Positions 60,830-64,000 of a stretch of DNA of 64,000 bases are shown piece by piece. Position numbers and translations under genes: made by a program. The DNA is taken from the NCBI RefSeq assembly GCF_004664715.2, contig NC_051069.1, positions 3,216,501 through 3,280,500 on the forward strand, in the 5' to 3' direction. Origin of the DNA: Peromyscus leucopus. Lineage: Eukaryota > Chordata > Mammalia > Rodentia > Cricetidae. The notes beneath the pieces were generated by a model. That model did no database searches. It worked only from the letters and a program-made list of their open reading frames with translations, and was not told the origin of the DNA. How positions within the stretch are numbered: the stretch's first letter is position 1; every line of letters begins with the position of its first letter.

Positions 60830-60991
60830 GGCCGGGCGTTGGTGGCGCACGCCTTTAATCCCAGCACTCGGGAGGCAGAGGCAGGCGGATCTCTGTGAGT
60901 TCGAGGCCAGCCTGGGCTACCAAGTGAGCTCCAGGAAAGGCGCAAAGCTACACAGAGAAACCCTGTCTCAAAAAACCAAAAAAAAAAAAAA
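60830..60991 (+). repeat. Young full-length B1 SINE
   Basis: GGCCGGGCGTTGGTGGCGCA head through to a 14-base A tail, carrying GGCGCAAAGCTACACAG. Target duplication TTGTGATCT at 60821-60829 and 60992-61000 (a tenth base, G, is ambiguous). Confidence 0.97.
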
Positions 60992-61195
60992 TTGTGATCT
61001 GAAAGTTTCTCATTTCCCTGGAAGGGTGGCTGTAGTCTGTGCTGCCCAAGTGAAAGCTTTTCTTTTTTTCTGTTTGCATAAACCTCTCAAACCCTTATGT
61101 ACTTTCATAAACAGATAATTCATAGCTAGAATCTTCTCTTTAGTACCACTGAGTAACTTCTATTCTTCCTAATATATTGCACCTTTAAGCAGTTT

Positions 61196-61217
61196 TGTTG
61201 TTGTTGTTGTTGTTGTT
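61196..61217. repeat. (TTG)n microsatellite
   Basis: Six to seven TTG units. Confidence 0.9.
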
Positions 61218-61494
61218 TTGGTTTTTTTTTAAACACCTATAATACAAACATAAAATTTGAGCAACTGGATGTAAAACTGTTAACCATTGTAAAATGCTGC
61301 ACTTGGGACAGTCAAGAGCTAGTAGCCATCCCGTGGTTAGCTGGCCTGAATTTCATAGTTCTGTACAGAACTGGTAAGCTCTTCACTTCTGTTCTCTCAA
61401 ACTGGCTGCTGGTTTAAGTTCTCTTCTAACAGGCAGCTTTGTTGAATTTTTTTTTTTGGGGGGGGGATGGTAGTGGTGGTAGTAAGGGAGGTTT

Positions 61495-61618
61495 AGCCTT
61501 TTTGAGACAGGGCTTACTCTGTAACTCAGGCGGGCCTGGAACTTACTATGTAGAGCAGCTGGCCTCAACTTCTGACAATCCTCCTGTCACAGCCTCCCAA
61601 GTGCTGGATTATTAAGCT
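61495..61618 (-). repeat. B1-like monomer
   Basis: TTTTTGAGACAGGGCTTACT, CACAGCCTCCCAAGTGCTGG. Confidence 0.75.
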
Positions 61619-62426
61619 GAGTTTTGTTGAAGAAGTAAGATATTAATAACAACATAAAACTGAAGAGTTAAGGAAAAATCAGAGATGATATTCTTGAAAA
61701 CCAGGAGTCAGACTTGCAAACCTGAAAACTTTGAACAAGTTGTTGGCTGTTAGGGAGGAAATATTGCAAGGATACATTCTGAAATGACAGTATTTTTCAA
61801 ACTAGCGTGGATATTAACTTCCCTCTAAAGTTCCTTACAAAGATCCCTAGCCTCTCAACCCCTCAAATTTTCTCACCTATTTACTGAGTTTCTATGGTGC
61901 TAACACTTGAGGAAAAGAGAAAAATTGGGCATAAATCCAAGGGGCATACATTAAAGTATGGGAATTATACCATATGTACAAAACCACCACACATAACAAC
62001 AGAAGCAAGGGACAAGCACTCCTTGAAAACTTTCAAGTTTTACTCTTGACAGTCAGAAATATAAGACTTCTATTTAGATGTTCTTTGGGGCTCAATTGTT
62101 TTGACATCTTGATGAATAATTTTCTCCTAGATGGTTATAGCTTGGTACTTATAAATTTCCCTTTTTGAGTGAATGACAATTTTCCTAACCAAGTTGTCTT
62201 GGTCAAGAATTAAACTGATGTCCAAAACTTCCCTGGGCTATTTTTACTTAAGAGATACTGACATCAACAACTGTTGAGTATATAAATGAAAAGAAAAAGA
62301 CAAAGTGGTATGGGCACAGGGTGGAATGTGAAAGAAATGAAGCTGACTACAAAAAATGAGAGCACAAGTAAGTATAGAAATAAAACTCAAAAACAAAAAC
62401 AAAACAAACAACAACAAAAAATGGGA

Positions 62427-62642
62427 ATGGAGAGATGGATGGTTCAGTAGTTAAGAGCACTGGCTGCTGCTCTTCCAGAGCATCTGAGTTTGATTCCCAG
62501 CATCCACATGGTAGCTCACAAATGTCTATAACTCTAGTTCCAAGGGACCCAACTCCCTCTTTTGGCATCTGTGGGCACTAGGTACACAGATGTGGCACAC
62601 AGACATACAAGCAGGGAAAACACTCGTGTACATAAAGAAAAG
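62427..62642 (+). repeat. B2 SINE
   Basis: GAGAGATGGATGGTTCAGTA head, CTCTTCCAGAGCATCTGAGT, tail with ACATAAAG. Confidence 0.9.
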
Positions 62643-62659
62643 AACACAATTTAAGAGGT

Positions 62660-62900
62660 TCTCTTGGCCAGGCGAAATGGTTCTGTGGTTCAGGTGCTTC
62701 CCACCAAGCCCCATGACCTGAGCTCCGTCCTAGGAACCCACATAGTAGAAGAAAAGAACCAAAGAGGAGAGCTGTCATCTGACTTCTATACTTCTATGAA
62801 CACATGTATGTGAACACATGTTTGTGAACACATGTTTGTGTGTGTGCATGTGCGCATACGCAAGTGTGTAACATACACATACACCCCCCCCCCCCCGTCA
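62660..62900 (+). repeat. B3 SINE with tandem and C-run tail
   Basis: GGCCAGGCGAAATGGTTCTG, GTCCTAGGAACCCACATAGT; followed by three tandem units of TGTGAACACATGTATG type (62797-62842) and a C run. Confidence 0.75.
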
Positions 62901-63546
62901 ATAAATAGGAGTTTCAAAAAAAGAATCCTTTTAAGAAACAATAAAAGACAAGTCAGTACCTCTTCGCAATCAGCTAAAACAGAAGCTTCTCTTTATTTGC
63001 CAATCTCTAGAAGTCACATGAAAGAGTGCCAGGTCTTCTAAAAGAGAAGCTCAGTCGCAGAAAGGCCAGTGGGAAAACTGTAACAATCATTTGCTTCTTA
63101 TGTCCCAAGAGGGGCCACAGGGGAAGACAGCAGAGCCTGGCACCCCAGCAGCCCTGAAACTCCAGGGCTCTTTTAAAGCTTCTGTTTCTAAAAGACGTTG
63201 AGGTTGAGAAATGTCTCAGGGTAAAGAGAGGGCTCAGAGGTGACAAGGAATTACAAAGTCACACATACACAGGCTAGACACAGTCTGGTCAAGTCTTGAC
63301 AGTCTGGTCAAATCAATCTGCATGTTTTTCCCAGAGTTCATATGGACTAGTCAAAATGGTTACCAGTATTTATATGATGGTGTGTGTTTCTTATCAAAAC
63401 TGATTTCAACATCTTACTAAAAGAAGTTTACCCAGAAAAACTATGGGAGTGATCAATAAGTTAAAGTCAAATTTCGTAAGAATGCCATGCCCAATATTTG
63501 GGATTATCCCTTACACTGCCACATCACAACTTCTCAGGTAACTTAC

Positions 63547-63722
63547 TCTTCTGATCTTCTTCCGTTTTCTGGACCGTGGTCTTGTCTCTATCCTCTGGAC
63601 ACTGCACCGCACAAGTAACAGCAGGTCTTGCAGGCTGAACAACTTGTAGACAAAATTTCCTTCTTGAGGAGCTATATATTCTGATGTATCTTCAACATAG
63701 TCTTGGAGTTCATATGGCAATC
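63547..63722 (-). CDS. Ice2: Ice2 internal coding exon (LPYELQDYVEDTSEY...)
   Basis: 176 bases; acceptor TTTTTAAAG at 63724-63723 and donor GTAAGT from 63546. After two bases that complete an upstream codon (xGA, probably Arg) it encodes 58 residues starting LPYELQDYVEDTSEYIAPQE and including KLFSLQDLLLLVRCSVQRIE. It ends in the strongly basic RPRSRKRKKIRR, which looks like a nuclear localisation signal and suits a nuclear transcription factor. The acceptor tract is weak and purine-interrupted, so the exact 5' edge is the least certain in this gene, but the reading frame and homology support it. Confidence 0.94.
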
Positions 63723-64000
63723 CTTTAAAAACATTCCTCATTACCATTTAAAAATATGCTACCCCTTTATGTACTGTAATCTGGAATACAACAACTCAGT
63801 AACTCTCTTTGTAACTGTCAATTCTCCACCTTGGACCGAATTTACTTACTGACATTGCAGCAGAGAGCTGCAACCAGAGTTTTAAAGTTCTCTTACTTTT
63901 CACGAATATCTCCATGAGCACTATGCAAACCATGCATCACAGTGATAAGCAGCAAGAAGAAAGAACTTAAAAGGTCCTGATATTCCCAAGTCAGACAGAC

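Larger units (their letters stand above)
58897..63545 (-). other. Ice2 intron between the RKKIRR and QFPVYV exons
   Basis: Holds B1, B2, B3, ID and B1-like SINEs, listed separately. 59.03-59.62, 59.73-60.3, 61.62-62.42 and 62.94-63.5 kb are non-repetitive as far as I can see, with nothing coding recognised. Confidence 0.85.
45995..64000 (-). other. Ice2: Ice2 (Narg2) gene, 3' part: six coding exons and 3' UTR
   Basis: Six exons on the minus strand join in perfect phase (176, 130, 85, 51, 259 and 129 coding bases) to give the C-terminal 275 residues plus stop of interactor of little elongation complex ELL subunit 2. Every junction has GT-AG sites. The protein is a subunit of the nuclear little elongation complex with ICE1, ELL and ZC3H8, which supports Pol II and Pol III transcription of snRNA genes; the region here is the conserved NARG2 C-terminal domain. 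Upstream exons coding for roughly the first 700 residues are beyond position 64000. Orientation and order relative to Anxa2 match the human locus. Confidence 0.96.

Noticed and set aside
63840..64000. Minus-strand open stretch at the right edge (WEYQDLLSSFFLLLITVMHG...) followed by an in-frame TAA, with two GTAAG donors
   Set aside because: It looks exon-like, but the expected upstream Ice2 exon ends differently (a Lys-rich QKPKG-type end in the family as I recall it), the frame is broken by TAA, and the window ends. It could be an Ice2 alternative exon or chance; I could not support either.

Overview
This is a window of rodent nuclear DNA. The SINE complement is B1, B2, B3, B4/RSINE1-like and ID elements. 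The youngest B1 copies carry the variant 3' half GGCGCAAAGCTACACAG, which I associate with cricetid rodents (hamster, vole, deer mouse), so a cricetid is the best guess. There is no prokaryotic signal: no operons, no long ORFs, and all coding sequence is in short, spliced, phase-consistent exons.

Two genes are present, both on the minus strand and head to tail, in the order known for mammalian ANXA2 and ICE2 (human 15q22). The left third (1 to about 24.68 kb) is the 5' end of Anxa2: a TATA-containing promoter in a CpG island at about 24.2-24.8 kb, a 44-nt noncoding exon 1, exon 2 with the start codon (residues 1-16) and exon 3 (residues 17-50). The rest of Anxa2 lies beyond position 1. The intergenic interval, about 24.7-46.0 kb, is mostly SINEs, L1-derived 3' sequence, other interspersed repeats and one endogenous-retrovirus-like LTR with tandem repeats (about 31.5-32.8 kb). 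The right part (about 46.0-64.0 kb) is the 3' end of Ice2 (formerly Narg2): six coding exons joining in perfect phase to give the C-terminal 275 residues, a stop codon at 46856-46858 and a probable poly(A) signal about 840 bases beyond it. Its 5' exons lie beyond position 64000.

The genes have no known common pathway. Anxa2 encodes the Ca2+/phospholipid-binding partner of S100A10; Ice2 encodes a subunit of the little elongation complex for snRNA transcription. Only their neighbourhood links them.

I found no convincing undescribed system. The items most worth a second look are a CpG-dense block deep in Anxa2 intron 3, a local duplication in the last Ice2 intron in which one copy took a B1 insertion while the other keeps the empty site, the LTR with three 53-bp tandem units, two long purine microsatellites that appear to have grown from SINE tails, and an unusually long intergenic block open on both strands at about 39.3-40.0 kb.
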